NCBI GenBank assembly: GCA_936450465.1
Contig: OW388298.1
Span: 8,953,087-9,017,086, forward strand
DNA length: 64,000 bases
DNA from: Gibbula magus
Taxonomy: Eukaryota > Mollusca > Gastropoda > Trochida > Trochidae
Reading direction: 5' to 3'
Made by a program: the position numbers and the translations under genes. The number at the start of each line of letters is the position of its first letter. Position 1 is the first letter of the stretch. Shown here piece after piece: positions 48,353 through 59,793 of this stretch. The notes under the pieces are model-generated. The model had not been told where the DNA came from. It saw nothing but the letters and a program-made list of their open reading frames with translations, and searched no databases.

Positions 48353-48432
48353 CGCACTGCAACCAGATTTGGCGCCACTGTGATCTTACTTCTTGCGATC
48401 ATCACGACTTACAACTTCTGAACGCCAACACT

Positions 48433-49299
48433 ATGCCTCCAAGTCGGTACCAGCGCCGTGGTCTTGCAGTGGAGAGTTGCCTATCCCGGATGGACTGCCC
48501 CTTTCTGACGACCTTCGCTGATCTCTTCGCTCCGAGCCCTGATGGCCAGGTCATCTCCACCAGGGACCTACACACGGAGTATCGTTTCCACGTAGCAGCG
48601 AACACGACAGATCAACGTCTGATCCAGGTCGCTGATAACTTCCGGAGGTTCTCCATCCAGTTTGCAGTGATTGCTGTGCGTAAGAACTTTGTCAAGTTTC
48701 GGGAAGGGGTTAAGGGCTATCAGATTGTTAGGATAGGTCGTAGCAGCCGTTTTGGGGCGGGGGTAAGAGACGGGGACGTTTTGGCTGGTCCTCTGAGTTA
48801 TTCGCTTAGGAACTATGCTACTCGCACTTCTGTTTTGGAACGGGAAATGAGGGATAATCAAAATTCTAGTCCGATCGTAGCACCTGTCAGTACCCAAATT
48901 GGGAAGGGGGTATTTGCAACACGAGACTATCCTGCTGGGGCGGAAGTCTGTGAGTATCTTGGCCAGATCGTAAGTGCAGAGGAGGCAGACATTCGGCAGG
49001 AGGGGTATGACAGGCAGGGTTTATCATATAGGTGTATAGAGTTTGAGGGGGTCCGTGGTTCATCACGTTTAGACGGCCAGTGTAATTACCAGGGGGATCG
49101 AATTGATCCTGATACAAATTTGGGGGCTACGATGAATCACTCGCATCGAAATCCTAATTGTAAGATGGTACTTAAATTTCGGGATGGGAGGCAAAAGTTT
49201 TTTATGTACACAATCACCGCGGTGAGCTCGGGTGGAGAGTTCCTATGGGACTACAATGACAGCAGTCCAGATGCCCCCCTCTTCATGAAGAACTCGTGA
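48433..49299 (+). CDS. Single-exon SET-domain protein
   Basis: A 288-residue protein with a C-terminal SET domain at about residues 148-277. SET domains transfer methyl groups from S-adenosylmethionine to lysine, often on histones. Visible motifs: GKGVFATRDY (157-166, cofactor-binding GxG), NHSHRNPNC (235-243, the NHSxxPN core) and GEFLWDYND (268-276, with the conserved Tyr 274). No pre-SET or post-SET cysteine cluster is present. The compact form and the LGATMNHS and EFLWDYND variants recall KMT5A/SETD8-like enzymes, but the substrate is unknown. The N-terminal 147 residues match nothing I know. I chose ATG 48433 (A at -3) because the earlier in-frame ATG (48316) lies upstream of the TATA box. 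No intron is visible. A histone-like stem-loop follows the stop by 68 nt. Confidence 0.85.
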   Translation: MPPSRYQRRGLAVESCLSRMDCPFLTTFADLFAPSPDGQVISTRDLHTEYRFHVAANTTDQRLIQVADNFRRFSIQFAVIAVRKNFVKFREGVKGYQIVRIGRSSRFGAGVRDGDVLAGPLSYSLRNYATRTSVLEREMRDNQNSSPIVAPVSTQIGKGVFATRDYPAGAEVCEYLGQIVSAEEADIRQEGYDRQGLSYRCIEFEGVRGSSRLDGQCNYQGDRIDPDTNLGATMNHSHRNPNCKMVLKFRDGRQKFFMYTITAVSSGGEFLWDYNDSSPDAPLFMKNS

Positions 49300-49367
49300 G
49301 TTGGTGACAAAGAAACAGGCCCGAAGCTGCTAGACACCAACACGGCACCAGCTGAACCGACAACAAC

Positions 49368-49400
49368 GGCCCTTTTCAGGACCAACAACTCGCCAGAAAG
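49368..49400 (+). terminator. Histone-type 3' stem-loop and U7-like element
   Basis: GGCCCTTTTCAGGACC (49368-49383) has the exact dimensions of the metazoan histone mRNA stem-loop: six-base arms and a TTTC loop, GG at the 5' base and CC at the 3' base, last pair T-A. The third pair is C/A, a mismatch. It is preceded by A/C-rich ACAACAAC. Ten nucleotides after it comes CCAGAAAG (49393-49400), close to the histone downstream element CAAGAAAG bound by U7 snRNA. This predicts a cleaved, non-polyadenylated mRNA end near 49388. Function is inferred. Confidence 0.6.
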
Positions 49401-49499
49401 TAAACTTTTAACAATGCAAAATCAATCAACCAATGCCAGTGAAAACTTTCACAATGCAAAAAAAATCTCCTAATAGCAAAAAAACGTTTACAATGCAAA

Positions 49500-49650
49500 A
49501 CAATACAATAATATCACTGTGAATTAAATCAGAATTAAAGCTGTGATAAAATAAACTTTGATCAATGCAAAACGATAAATAATATCACTGTGAATTAAAT
49601 CAAAATTAAGGCAATGATAAATAAACTTTGATCAATGCAAACAAAAATCA
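49500..49650 (+). repeat. 71-bp direct repeat with AATAAA signals
   Basis: ATATCACTGTGAATTAAATC and following text occurs twice about 71 bp apart, each copy containing AATAAAC (49550-49555 and 49620-49625). These could act as back-up poly(A) signals for the SET gene. Confidence 0.55.
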
Positions 49651-51596
49651 ATAGAAATGAAATGAAATGAAAACAATAGAAAAGTAAAAAAATTACTAAC
49701 TCAAAGAGCAATAAAATTCAATCGTACATTGAGTTTAAATTACAATAAAACGTTTCTCAAAATCGAGTGAAATTCTTTCTGTTACAATTGAGTTGATTAT
49801 AGTTTTGTGTACATTAGTAAACAATTAATAATCATTTCTGAATCATCCTGTAATATTAATCACTTTTCAAATTAAAGTTTCAGTATTCACTGCAAAAGGC
49901 TTGAATAAGGCTTCCTATTTGAAGAATCAATTAAAATTTAATACTTCAAGTTCATATAGTACGAGAGCTCTGATACAATTACGAAATTTCAGTGTCAATA
50001 AATTTATTAATTAAATAAAAAGGATTCTATACGGTCAGCGGGTCTAATTTAGTCCCTGTTTATTCAGCCATTTATTTATTTTCCGGGAATAAGCATAAGG
50101 AGTAACGGGTTCAACACGTGACATCTATCTCATATAAAATATTCAATATGATCCGACTTAAAGGAGAAAATGTTTGTCTACTTTCATGATATATTGAATT
50201 GTTTCAAAAACCGTTTTAAATAGGTAACTGGTCATCATATAAATGTTTCTGACATTCTAATTTTTAACTTTCATGGGTTTCTTTTTCAGCAAAATATTAT
50301 CTGGGTCAACCGCTCGTATTCGTTAGCACATGTATCATTTCTTTGGCAACATTGTTACAATGCGCTCCTTAGTTGAGATTAGCATCCAAACTGCACTGAG
50401 TGAACTGCAAACACAAGCAGTGGCATACGAGGATGTATACATGTAATATATTGCGTAGACACATACATACAAACAAACAATTACATACAACTTGTGTATG
50501 TCATATACATACTCATATATAAAGTAAATAATTGTTTGAAAAATAATGTGTTACATATTTTGGTCGACAAACATAAAAGATGATTAATTTGAAGATAATT
50601 AGCCAAGTAATAATTTCTTTATATACAAAACAGCGCATATAGAATATGAATTATTATATTAAGTGTACCTAAAAATTGTTCACACGTAAATGATATTAAT
50701 TGTCTTAATTTTATGAAAAGTTGGTCTAGTTAAAACAGCTAAAGACATTGAATTTTAGCATTTATACAATGAGAACATATAAATGAAGAATGAAACTCGT
50801 CACAAATTTCATATCAATAACAAGGTTTTCTAGTTCTGTGAATATGTCTTTGAATAGTATTCCAGCGAACTGTTTCAATGGGTAACCTGTTATGTAACAG
50901 AGAAAAATCAAAGTGATGCAATGGCTTTGCAACAATGTTGTACAGTACACGCGCCAAGAACGTGCCGTTTGGTGTCATGCAGTGTATAGACTCCTTTTCA
51001 CGCGCTCATTTACATACGACCTTGACTTCAGCAGCATAACAGCTTATCGAGGCAGAGGCACATGGCAGAGTCTTCTTTAATTCTTATTTTTATATTTTTA
51101 AAATTTTTGAAAAGTTTCAAAGATTCAATTAAGAGGTCAAATGGTAGACTATATTATTGACTGGGTGAGAGATAAATGAGCTAGTAATGGTTTTCTCTCC
51201 TGAAATTGTTGTGGTTTAAGACCATTGATGGAGGATGTTGATAAGAAAACATTAGTACAGTACAAGCGTCAAGAACGTGCCATTGTGTCATGCATAGACC
51301 CCTTTTCGCAGGCTCATTTACATACGACATTGATTTCATCAGCGTAACATTTCACACGAAAAAGGGTCTTTTTGATAATCATCCAGACCACTTAATCTTT
51401 AGGAGCCTATAGGCAAGTCTACAACATGACTACAGAGTTTTGTTTCTGTAAATGAACACATGTCAGAGGCTCCTTTATATTTTGTTTTATTTTTTCAAAT
51501 TTTAAAATTTTACAAAGATATTCATTTCAGAGACCAAATGGTTGACTATATATTTGACTGGAGTGAGCGATAAATGAGCAAGCAATGGTTCTCTCT
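49651..51596. other. AT-rich spacer with one direct duplication
   Basis: No gene supported. About 110 bp at 50935-51050 (GTACAGTACACGCGCCAAGA, CTCATTTACATACGAC) recurs at 51245-51355. Confidence 0.45.
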
Positions 51597-51790
51597 CCAA
51601 TGGAACGAGGTTGTTGATAAGAAATCACCAAATACTTGCCCTAAACAGTATCTCAAAACAATGGAACGAGGTTGTTGATAAGAAAACACCAGATACTTGC
51701 CCTTAACATTATCTCAAAACAATGGAACGAGGTTGTTGACAAGAAAACACCAGATACTTGCCCTAATCATTATCTCAAAACAATTGAACA
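51597..51790 (+). repeat. 60-bp tandem repeat, three copies
   Basis: The AATGGAACGAGGTTGTTGAT unit starts near 51599, 51660 and 51720. The period of 60 keeps frames open, so open frames here are incidental. Confidence 0.85.
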
Positions 51791-52169
51791 ATACAATTGT
51801 AGTTTTTGCAGAGGTATACAAATTATTCAAAATGTTTACTATTCATATCTCCGTGTTGGCTGTATGTCGGGACCAACGTAATGGATAATCTCTCACTCTG
51901 CTCTCAAGAACAACATATTTATAAACTTCATGAGCACAACAAATATAAACAAATTAAACTAGTAACTGTAAATACTTGACTAATCGCACAGCGGTTATTA
52001 ATTTCGAACACAGAATTGACTTGGTGATTATGCGAGGCTGGCAATTATTCAAGGCAGGCAATTATTATGTGTATACAATTGTATCTTAAATTTCTCATCG
52101 TTAAATTTGTAAAAGAATCCCTTACCAATGATTAAAATGTCCAATAGACATGCCTATATGTCGGAAATA

Positions 52170-52310
52170 TATAAAAAGGGAGATATTTACCAATTTGTTT
52201 CCTTTGCTAAATCACGGTGTACAATCCAATACAGTGCGAACCGGATATAGTTCGCTATACACTCGATCAGCGGTTCATAGCTCTGTCAAGTTGTTCGTTG
52301 GATCAAATAG
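52170..52310 (+). promoter_or_regulatory. Possible TATA promoter with non-coding first exon
   Basis: TATAAAAAGGG (from 52170) lies about 140 bp upstream of a donor-like AAATAG|GTAATT (GT near 52311). The intervening stretch is less AT-rich than its flanks. No coding frame is evident, and a transcript is only inferred. Confidence 0.25.
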
Positions 52311-52785
52311 GTAATTTTAAGTAATTATTCAGCATTATAAAGTATGCAAATACGCTACGGTTCATCAATGTGTGACATGCATACATGTACAGTGAATAAG
52401 TTCTGAGAAATAGTTGTATGTTGATGAAAACACATTATTTTCATTACGAACGCATCCAAGCTATATTTAGATCGACTGTGCTATATCATGGATATACAGT
52501 CTAGGTAACACATAAGGACCACCAGAAATGAAATTAGGCAATTATATTACAAATAAATATAACTTTGTCCAACGTGGCACAACCATTTGACCCACATTTC
52601 AATCTAATTTGATTAAATTTGATGATCTAGATGTCCATACCCAGTTTAAGGGAGCTAAGAACACTTCAAAACAACTTTTAACTTCACTATACTGTTTTAT
52701 TATTATGAATCCATGACCTTCAGCTGTCCTCTTTCATTTTATCAAGCATTTAGTTGGGAGTGTCATCCTCCTGTTCATGCTCCTT

Positions 52786-54230
52786 AGACACCGGGCTAGA
52801 CAGACATCGGGGTAGACAGACACCTTGCTAGACAGACACCGGGCTAGACAGACATCGGGCTAGACAGACATCGGGCTGGACAGACATCGGGCTGGACAGA
52901 CATTTGGGCTGGACAGACATCGGGCTGGACAGACATCGGGGTAGACAGACATCGGGCTAGACAGACACCAGGCTAGACAGACATAGGGCTAGACAGACAT
53001 CGGGCTGGACAGACATCGGGCTAGACGGAATCGGACTAGACAGACATCGGGCTAGACCAACATCGGGCTAGACAGACATCGGGCTAGACAGACATCGGGC
53101 TGGACAGACATTGGGCTAGACAGACATCGGGCTAGACAGACGCCTTGCTAGACAGACATCGAGCTAGACAGACATCGGATTAGACAGACATCGGGTTAGA
53201 CAGACATCGGGCTGGACAGACATCGGGCTGGACAGACATCGGGCTAGACAGACATCGGGCTAGACAGACGCCTTGCTAGACAGACATCAGGCTAGACAGA
53301 CATCGGGCTAGACAGACATCGGGCTGGACAGACATCGGGCTAGACGGAATCGGACTAGACAGACATCGGGCTAGACCAACATCGGGCTAGACAGACATCG
53401 GGCTAGACAGACATTGGGCTGGACAGACATCGGGCTAGACAGACATCGGGCTAGACAGACGCCTTGCTAGACAGACATCGAGCTAGACAGACATCGGACT
53501 AGACAGACATCGGGTTAGACAGACATCGGGCTGGACAGACATCGGGCTGGACAGACATCGGGCTAGACAGACATCGGGCTAGACAGACGCCTTGCTAGAC
53601 AGACATCGAGCTAGACAGACATCGGACTAGACAGACGCATTGCTAGACAAACATCGGGCTAGACCGACATCAGGCTAGACAGACGCCGGGCTAGAAAAAC
53701 ACTGGGCTAGACAAACACCGGGCTAGACAGACACCGGGCTAGACAAACACAGGTCTAGACGGACATCAGGCGAGACAGACACCAGGCGAGACAGACACCG
53801 GGCTAGACAGACACCAGGCGAGACAGACACCGGGCTAGACAGACGCCAGGTTAGACAGATGCGAGGCTAGACAGACACCGGGCTAGACAGACACCGGGTT
53901 AGACAGACACCAGGCTAGACAGACACCGGGCTAGACAGACACCGGGTTAGACAGACACCGGGCTAGACAGACACCAGACTAGACAGACACCGGGCTAGAC
54001 AGACACCAGACTAGACAGACACCGGGCTAGACAGACACCAGACTAGACAGACACCAGGCTTGACAGACACCAGACTAGACAGACACCGGGCTAGACAGAC
54101 ATCGGGCTAGACAGACGCCAGATTAGACAGATGCGAGGAGGCTAGACATACACCTAGGCTAGACAGACACCGGGCTAGACAGACACCGGGCTAGACAGAC
54201 ACCGGGCTAGACAGTCACCAGGCTTGATAG
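52786..54230 (+). repeat. 16-bp minisatellite, roughly 90 copies
   Basis: Unit CTAGACAGACATCGGG with variants (ACACCGGG, ACGCCTTG). Rare variants such as CTAGACGGAATCGGACTAG recur at 53021 and 53340, showing a block duplication of about 319 bp, that is 20 units. Confidence 0.95.
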
Positions 54231-55129
54231 ATACCAGGGCCAGGAGATATACTGGGCCATATAAACACTGGACCAAACAGCAAAGACAGACACCAGCTGC
54301 AGATGCAACCAAGACAGCACAGACAGACACCGGGCCACACAGACACCGGGGACAGACATAAGATCAGAGAGATACCAGGTCAAGTAGAAACCGGGCAATG
54401 CCCAACATAAGTGTTTTGCTAAATTGGTCTAAGAAATCATATGTGTTCTTGTAAACAGTTTGCAAATGTAATTTGCATGCAGCTCAATTAATAAAGAAAA
54501 GTGAGAACTGCCTGTAATTCTGGTATGTCGGTTACCCTCTCTTGTACATGTTAAAGAGATTCACTTCAATGCAAGGACTCCTATATATGTATTTTCACAT
54601 TAAAGAAGTTGTTATCCAGAAAGTCTTCCTGTTCTTAAGGACTCCTAGTCGACTTTGGTGTCTCATATACACTTACAACGAACTCTTTTATTTTTATATG
54701 TCAAAATAGATTTGATTTAATGGAATTAAGGATTAAGCTGTTCATTTTTTCATTAAGAGAGTATGAAAACACTTGTAGGCGTTTCCAGTATGTGAGTTGT
54801 ACCTGTAAAGTGCATTTAGCGCCCAATACCAGAACGGGAAGGGCCTTCTTTTTCTTGTATTTCCCAGTTGTAGGTGAATTCGTCTACAAAATGAACTCTT
54901 GACCACATTTCAATAAACGGTTGGCACATTTCATTAAACGGTTTAATGTTGTTTAATATTCATATCAGAAAACTTATTATAAATTTAATTAAAGGCACTT
55001 TATTCCTCTTTCTGGCCATATGAAAATAAGTTCAATGTCGCACGTGATTCAGCAGATATAATGTGAGAAGGAAAGTCACACCAGATATTCAAGAATTTGA
55101 TAATAACCCCATTTGCGGCAATTGTAACA
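54231..55129. other. Spacer, nothing recognised
   Basis: Degenerate CAGACACC words continue to about 54400, then AT-rich sequence without supported genes. Confidence 0.4.
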
Positions 55130-55760
55130 TCACATTTTGTGTATATATAAATTGCACATACAATTTAAGACATTTCTTTAATCTATAGGATGATGATGCA
55201 TAGAAATACATGACTTGGTTCATGAGATATAGAATTCGAAAGGTGGGTGACAAAGTTCTTTGATTTTTTCTTTTTTAAAAGGGCTATTTTGCGACAATTG
55301 TCTCATAATTTGCTATATCTATATTTTTCGCTACTCGTGTATAAATTGGACATACAATTAAAGACATTTATTTCCTCTTTACGGTGATGAAAACGGCATA
55401 AAAATAAATAACTTGGTTCAGAAGATATACAGTTCAAAAGGTGGGCACCCTAAGTACTTTGATTTTTTTTAAACGGCAATTTTGCGACAATTGTGGCATA
55501 ACTTGCCATGTCTATGAATGTCGCTGCTTGTGTATAAATTGGACATACAATTAAAGACATTTCTTTTCTCTTCACAGTGATGAAAACAGCATACAAATGC
55601 ACGACTTGGTTCAAAAGATATAGACTTTAAAAGGAGTGCACCCTCAGTACTTTGATTTGTTTAAACGGCCATTTTGCGACAATTGTGGCATGCCTTACTT
55701 CATCTATAATTGTGGCTGCTCGTGTATAAATTGGACATACAATTAAAGACATTACTTGAA
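55130..55760 (+). repeat. 193-bp tandem repeat, about 3.3 copies
   Basis: TTAAAGACATTTCTTT-type starts occur at 55165, 55358, 55551 and 55743. Units include ACTTGGTTCA and GGCAATTTTGCGACAATTGT. No terminal structures seen. Confidence 0.8.
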
Positions 55761-55934
55761 AACAATACTCAATCCATAAAACACTGCATTAACGATTATG
55801 TTATTATCGGTATAAGGACTCTACCAAAAGGTCGCCATTGGGAAACAAAGAAGTTCATCACCCATAAAATATTTTGTTTTACTATAAATTACATGTTTAT
55901 TGAAGATGTTTATTTTGAGATATGCTGACGTCTT

Positions 55935-56113
55935 CCTGCCTGTACGCCGAATCGCCGATACACTTTATTCAACCGGAGTCGGGTCTAGAAACAGCGTACG
56001 TCGGTCACATGGACATTGAATGAATCAAGTATAACCATTGTGGCTCGCCGGTTACGTCGCTTCCGGCGTCGTACGGCGGTTGGTGCGCTGTGTCTCCAAT
56101 CAAGTATAGCCAG
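55935..56113. mobile_element. Fragment of the 1596-2080 TIR element
   Basis: GCCGGTTACGTCGCTTCCGG and the end CAATCAAGTATAGCCA match the right part of the element at 1596-2080. A second terminus-like GAATCAAGTATAACCA at 56024 suggests a rearranged or tandem copy. Confidence 0.55.
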
Positions 56114-56530
56114 TGCACGATTGACTTACATGACTTGTGTAAGTTGTGTGAGTAATAATTTCGAATTTCGGTCTAAAAACGAAATGCCAAGTCTGAAGGA
56201 AACTGTAATGTATACATGAGGATGATTCTAACGCTACTGCCCATTGAGAACCAGCTGTCACTGTGAACTTTTCAAGAAAACTTGGATTATTAACAGAAGG
56301 ACAGCTCTTCCGTTTGACTCGTGAGGAAATGGCCGGCTTCTGTTGGACGTGTGTTTGGCATCGGAGTTTTGAATAGTGTTGACATGATTAATGCACTCAG
56401 TGGATGTTTCATAGATCCATAGCCTTGGATATGTTTGTGACATTCTCTTGAACGGATTCGTGCATTAACGTGCGTGTATGTGAATGAATTTCCCTACTCA
56501 GTTGTTGTGGTCTGTGTAGTTGTGTGCTGC
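56114..56530. other. Possible 5' region of a plus-strand gene
   Basis: GC content rises towards the exon at 56531. No TATA box was identified. It may include an untranslated leader. Confidence 0.3.
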
Positions 56531-56566
56531 ATGGCAGCGGGCAAAGATGGAGGGTATCGGGGAAAG
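56531..56566 (+). CDS. Likely first coding exon (MAAGKDGGYRGK)
   Basis: ATGGCAGCGGGCAAAGATGG has a G at +4 and starts a 12-codon frame that ends on GGAAAG|GTAAGG, a consensus splice donor. The sequence is GC-rich against an AT-rich background, and the residues are typical of an N-terminus. Later exons were not recognised in the following 3 kb, so the gene probably continues beyond or its exons are short. Protein family unknown. Confidence 0.4.
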
Positions 56567-57106
56567 GTAAGGCATTTTAATATTTTTAATTTTAATATAT
56601 AACAGATATGTCTGTGTTGATAAAAGTTAAACACTGGACTCTATATAGTCAATCTAAATCAATCAATCATTAATGTATATAGAACAAATTAATATCCAAT
56701 GTTTTGCCTTGTTGTGGCTGGGTGACTGGTTCTGATCAGCTGATGCGATGGGATCCATTCATTTGAAAATGTAATTATATCTGAAAAACAATCACAGCCA
56801 TGATCTGTATGATATATTCATGCTGTTATATTTTTAGCACTGATCATGAACTAATGCAGAGAAAATATTAAACAGTAGACCTATATATATTGTATTTTAA
56901 AAGACATGTGAAACGAAACTTGTGCAGGGCTTAGGAAGGCCTTGGTTGATGTATCCCTACATCAGTAGTCAAAATATACAAGAATATAGTGCAATGTTTA
57001 AAAATAGAAAACAAACGTTTATTTGAAGTTCAAGGCTGTTTATCATAATGAATGTGTTTTTCATATGTTACTAGACAAGAGGGCTCGTTTTTGTAAAAAT
57101 TCATTT
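56567..57106. other. Probable intron sequence
   Basis: AT-rich, no recognised exon. Confidence 0.35.
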
Positions 57107-57187
57107 CTATGAGTTTTTCAACTTTTCTTCATTTTCCAAAGATAAGCCAACTTCGGCCTTCAGTTTCCTTAATTTTTGCTTTGTCAT
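57107..57187 (-). CDS. Short minus-strand ORF, weak
   Basis: A 26-codon frame reads MTKQKLRKLKAEVGLSLENE then EKLKNS and TAG. It is Lys/Glu-rich and protein-like, and the frame stays open about 16 codons upstream of the ATG. No splice or promoter evidence supports it except a CACGTGAC E-box at 57607-57615 on the upstream side. Confidence 0.22.
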   Translation of the reverse strand: MTKQKLRKLKAEVGLSLENEEKLKNS

Positions 57188-58030
57188 CGTCGCCCCGGAA
57201 CTAACCTTTTTCAGGTAAAATCTATTGGTACCAGATTATTAAAACATATGTTTGTTCACACATATTTGAATAAATGATTACTACCTCTAATAGATTTGGA
57301 CATTTCCAGACGTGAGATTAAATATTTTAAAGATTTAAGCAGCAAATGATTTTGGAACTTTGTATTTATGGGCGAGGCCGTAGTGCTGCCATGTTTGTAG
57401 ACAAACTAGTTCTTATTTCTCATTCCAAAAGACATCTTTGCAGATACTGGTTACATGCCAGAAAATATTCAATATGATATTCAGTCCATATTACACAAAT
57501 GTGACGGTTTTTGTTGAAAATCATGTCAATGAAATTTTAAAGTTTTTGGCCTTCAAGAATTTCTGCCGTGAGTTTGCTGCCAGCCCGCCTGTCGGCAGTG
57601 AACTTGGTCACGTGACCTTCAACTTTGTTCAAAAGTTGACACTTGCCGTCTACGTATTCTTGCTGTTATGAACATCTACACTTACTATATTTTTTCGCCT
57701 TATTAATGAATTTTGTTAATAATAATACTCTCTGACATAAGTTATTAATTAATTATCATCTTTGACTTCATTTTTTAAATAACTTATTTTTCTTAATTTT
57801 ATTTCAAAACATTTTGAGTTTGCATATTTCATTTCTAAAAGTTTTTGTCAGCCTATTTATACATCTATAGGGTGGATTATTTGGATGATGATATTGTGCC
57901 TTTTGTAGAAATCTATCATGTATTGACCTAATTTGCAAATTGTATCAACAATTTATAAAATATTTTGTAGGCCTTTGCGTATCATTTTAGGGCAGTTGAT
58001 TTTTTAAATGATTTTTAGACAAGAAATTTG
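57188..58030. other. Spacer, nothing recognised
   Basis: Contains GGTCACGTGACC near 57605, a palindromic E-box. No supported exon. Confidence 0.4.
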
Positions 58031-58106
58031 TATATTATATTATATTATATTATATTATATTATATTATATTATATTATATTATATTATATTATATTATAT
58101 TATATT
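58031..58106. repeat. TATAT/ATATT pentamer microsatellite
   Basis: About 15 tandem copies of a five-base ATATT unit. Confidence 0.95.
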
Positions 58107-58173
58107 AATAACTTTGGCCTTGCTTTTGATTTCCTAAAAAGAAATTGTAATTTTGCTATATGCATATAGAATA

Positions 58174-58350
58174 CAGTCAGGCCTCGATAATCCCAACGCT
58201 TCCGTTTTTCATCAAAAACGTTCGGATAGTGAAATGTTCGGACTACTGAGTACTGAGGACTACTAAAGAGATTAGTTTGGTTACATCTTCCTACCGTTCG
58301 GAAACTGGGAGATTCGGATTATCGGTGGCCGGATTATCGCGGCTTGACTG
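58174..58350. mobile_element. pogo/Tigger-like MITE, second copy
   Basis: 177 bp, flanked by TA (58172-58173, 58351-58352). It is the reverse complement of the copy at 13696-13872 with few differences, including the same internal TTCGGACTACTGAGTACTG. Confidence 0.85.
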
Positions 58351-59329
58351 TATATTCATTCGATGATGTAATGATGTTTTGAAGAAATTTATCATGGGGT
58401 TTATAGGGGTTTACAACTTCTTCATAATTCTATTTTTAGCAATTTCCATGCAAATAAAGCTTAAAATTTGCTTTCTGACAAGATCTAAAAAAACTGTTAG
58501 GCCTAGCCTTAGGATACTTTTCCTTGATGAACACTCATCATGTTAACATACGCCTAAAGTGGTTTTCAACATCTTTTGAATTTTTATTATTAGCCTTTTC
58601 TATTGAAATGCAACCTACTTTTGTGTTTCCGGACCAATGCTAAAAACCCACAAAGCCTATATTTGGAGAACAATCATGTGAGGTTCTGGCTTTTTGGAGT
58701 TGTCAACTTCTTTGAAAGATTATTTGAGCTGTTTCCATTGAAACACAACTCACAAAACGAAAACTCAAAACCCCATAAGGTCGAGCCTTTTGAGGTTTTA
58801 AACTTTTTTAGAATTCTAGTTTAGCTGTTTTCATTGAATCACAACTTCAATTTACATTTCTGGGTGAACTTTTGTACCGGGATCAATCATGTTTAGATGT
58901 TCATATTTTAAAGATTTTAAACTATTGTCGTTTCCATGGCAATTTTTCTTTAATATGTCCTGGGAGAAAATCTTAAAATGCTTTTATTAGATGTGCCTTT
59001 TGGGATTTCAAATTACTTTGGATATGCACTCAGTATTTTCCATGAAAATGCAACTTACAATTTTGCTTGCATAACTGGCATGAACACTTTACGACTGAGA
59101 TCATGCAGCTTGGGAATGAGAACAATATTCTCTTGTAGCCTGAATTTGTTACCGATGATGTGAATCGCTGATAAAAAACAACTAAGTTAATGTGAGTGAT
59201 TAAGGATTTATTGAAGAATACGGCTCCTTCATCATTGTTCAATATATTGCAGACTTTTCCCACGTGGCTGATATACTCTTAGTGTTTCTTCCACAATGCC
59301 TTACCAGGTACCCAGTTGTATAACAGGTT
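58351..59329. repeat. Degenerate 165-bp-type units
   Basis: From about 58440 to 59060 loosely repeated text (TTTCCATTGAAACACAACT, GTGCCTTTTGGGATTTCAAA) suggests an old array of the body type seen in families B and C. Ends are not visible. Confidence 0.4.
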
Positions 59330-59671
59330 GAACTGAGGTACTCTTTTAGTGAAGTTTAGTGTCAATCAGTCTTTATTTGCACTTAAAATTTTGTCATGGT
59401 TCAGTGTAGGACAGGTAATGATCAACCCTTCACACTTTCAGATTATCCAGCCATGAAAAGGGGTCACCATTCCACCAAGCCTCACAGAACTTTACTGAAA
59501 GCAGCCCACTGAGCAATGCACAGGAGCTTGTTCCACCACCCATGGTACATAGGGGTAGGAAGGGGAGGTAAGTATTTTGGGGTAAGAGATTGTTGCTTAG
59601 TATTTTGGAGGGAACTCACAACTTGATTCCTTTAAATCATTCACATTCTGGTGCCATTTTAAGGGATCTTT
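59330..59671 (+). repeat. Leader repeat before family A, copy 2
   Basis: Contains TCAGTGTAGGACAGGTAAT, TTTCAGATTATCCAGCCATG, AGCAGCCCACTGAGCAATGC and GGGGTAGGAAGGGGAGGTAA in order, then the family A head. Matches 60760-61107 and, less fully, 2262-2429. Confidence 0.7.
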
Positions 59672-59793
59672 AGTTCATCAGGCTTTATAAGGTCAGATGG
59701 GCTTAAGGCTTGGGGCTCTTCCTTCCTCAGCCTTCTGTCATCCTTCATCTTCAAGGAGAATTGTACTAGCAAGGATGGCTAGTGGAGGGGCGG

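Noticed and set aside
48316..48432. In-frame upstream ATG extending the SET protein by 39 residues
   Set aside because: It lies upstream of the TATA box at 48346, so it would not be in the transcript. The ATG at 48433 fits the promoter and has a better context.
55710..55928. 72-residue plus-strand frame
   Set aside because: It starts inside the 193-bp tandem repeat and has no supporting signal.
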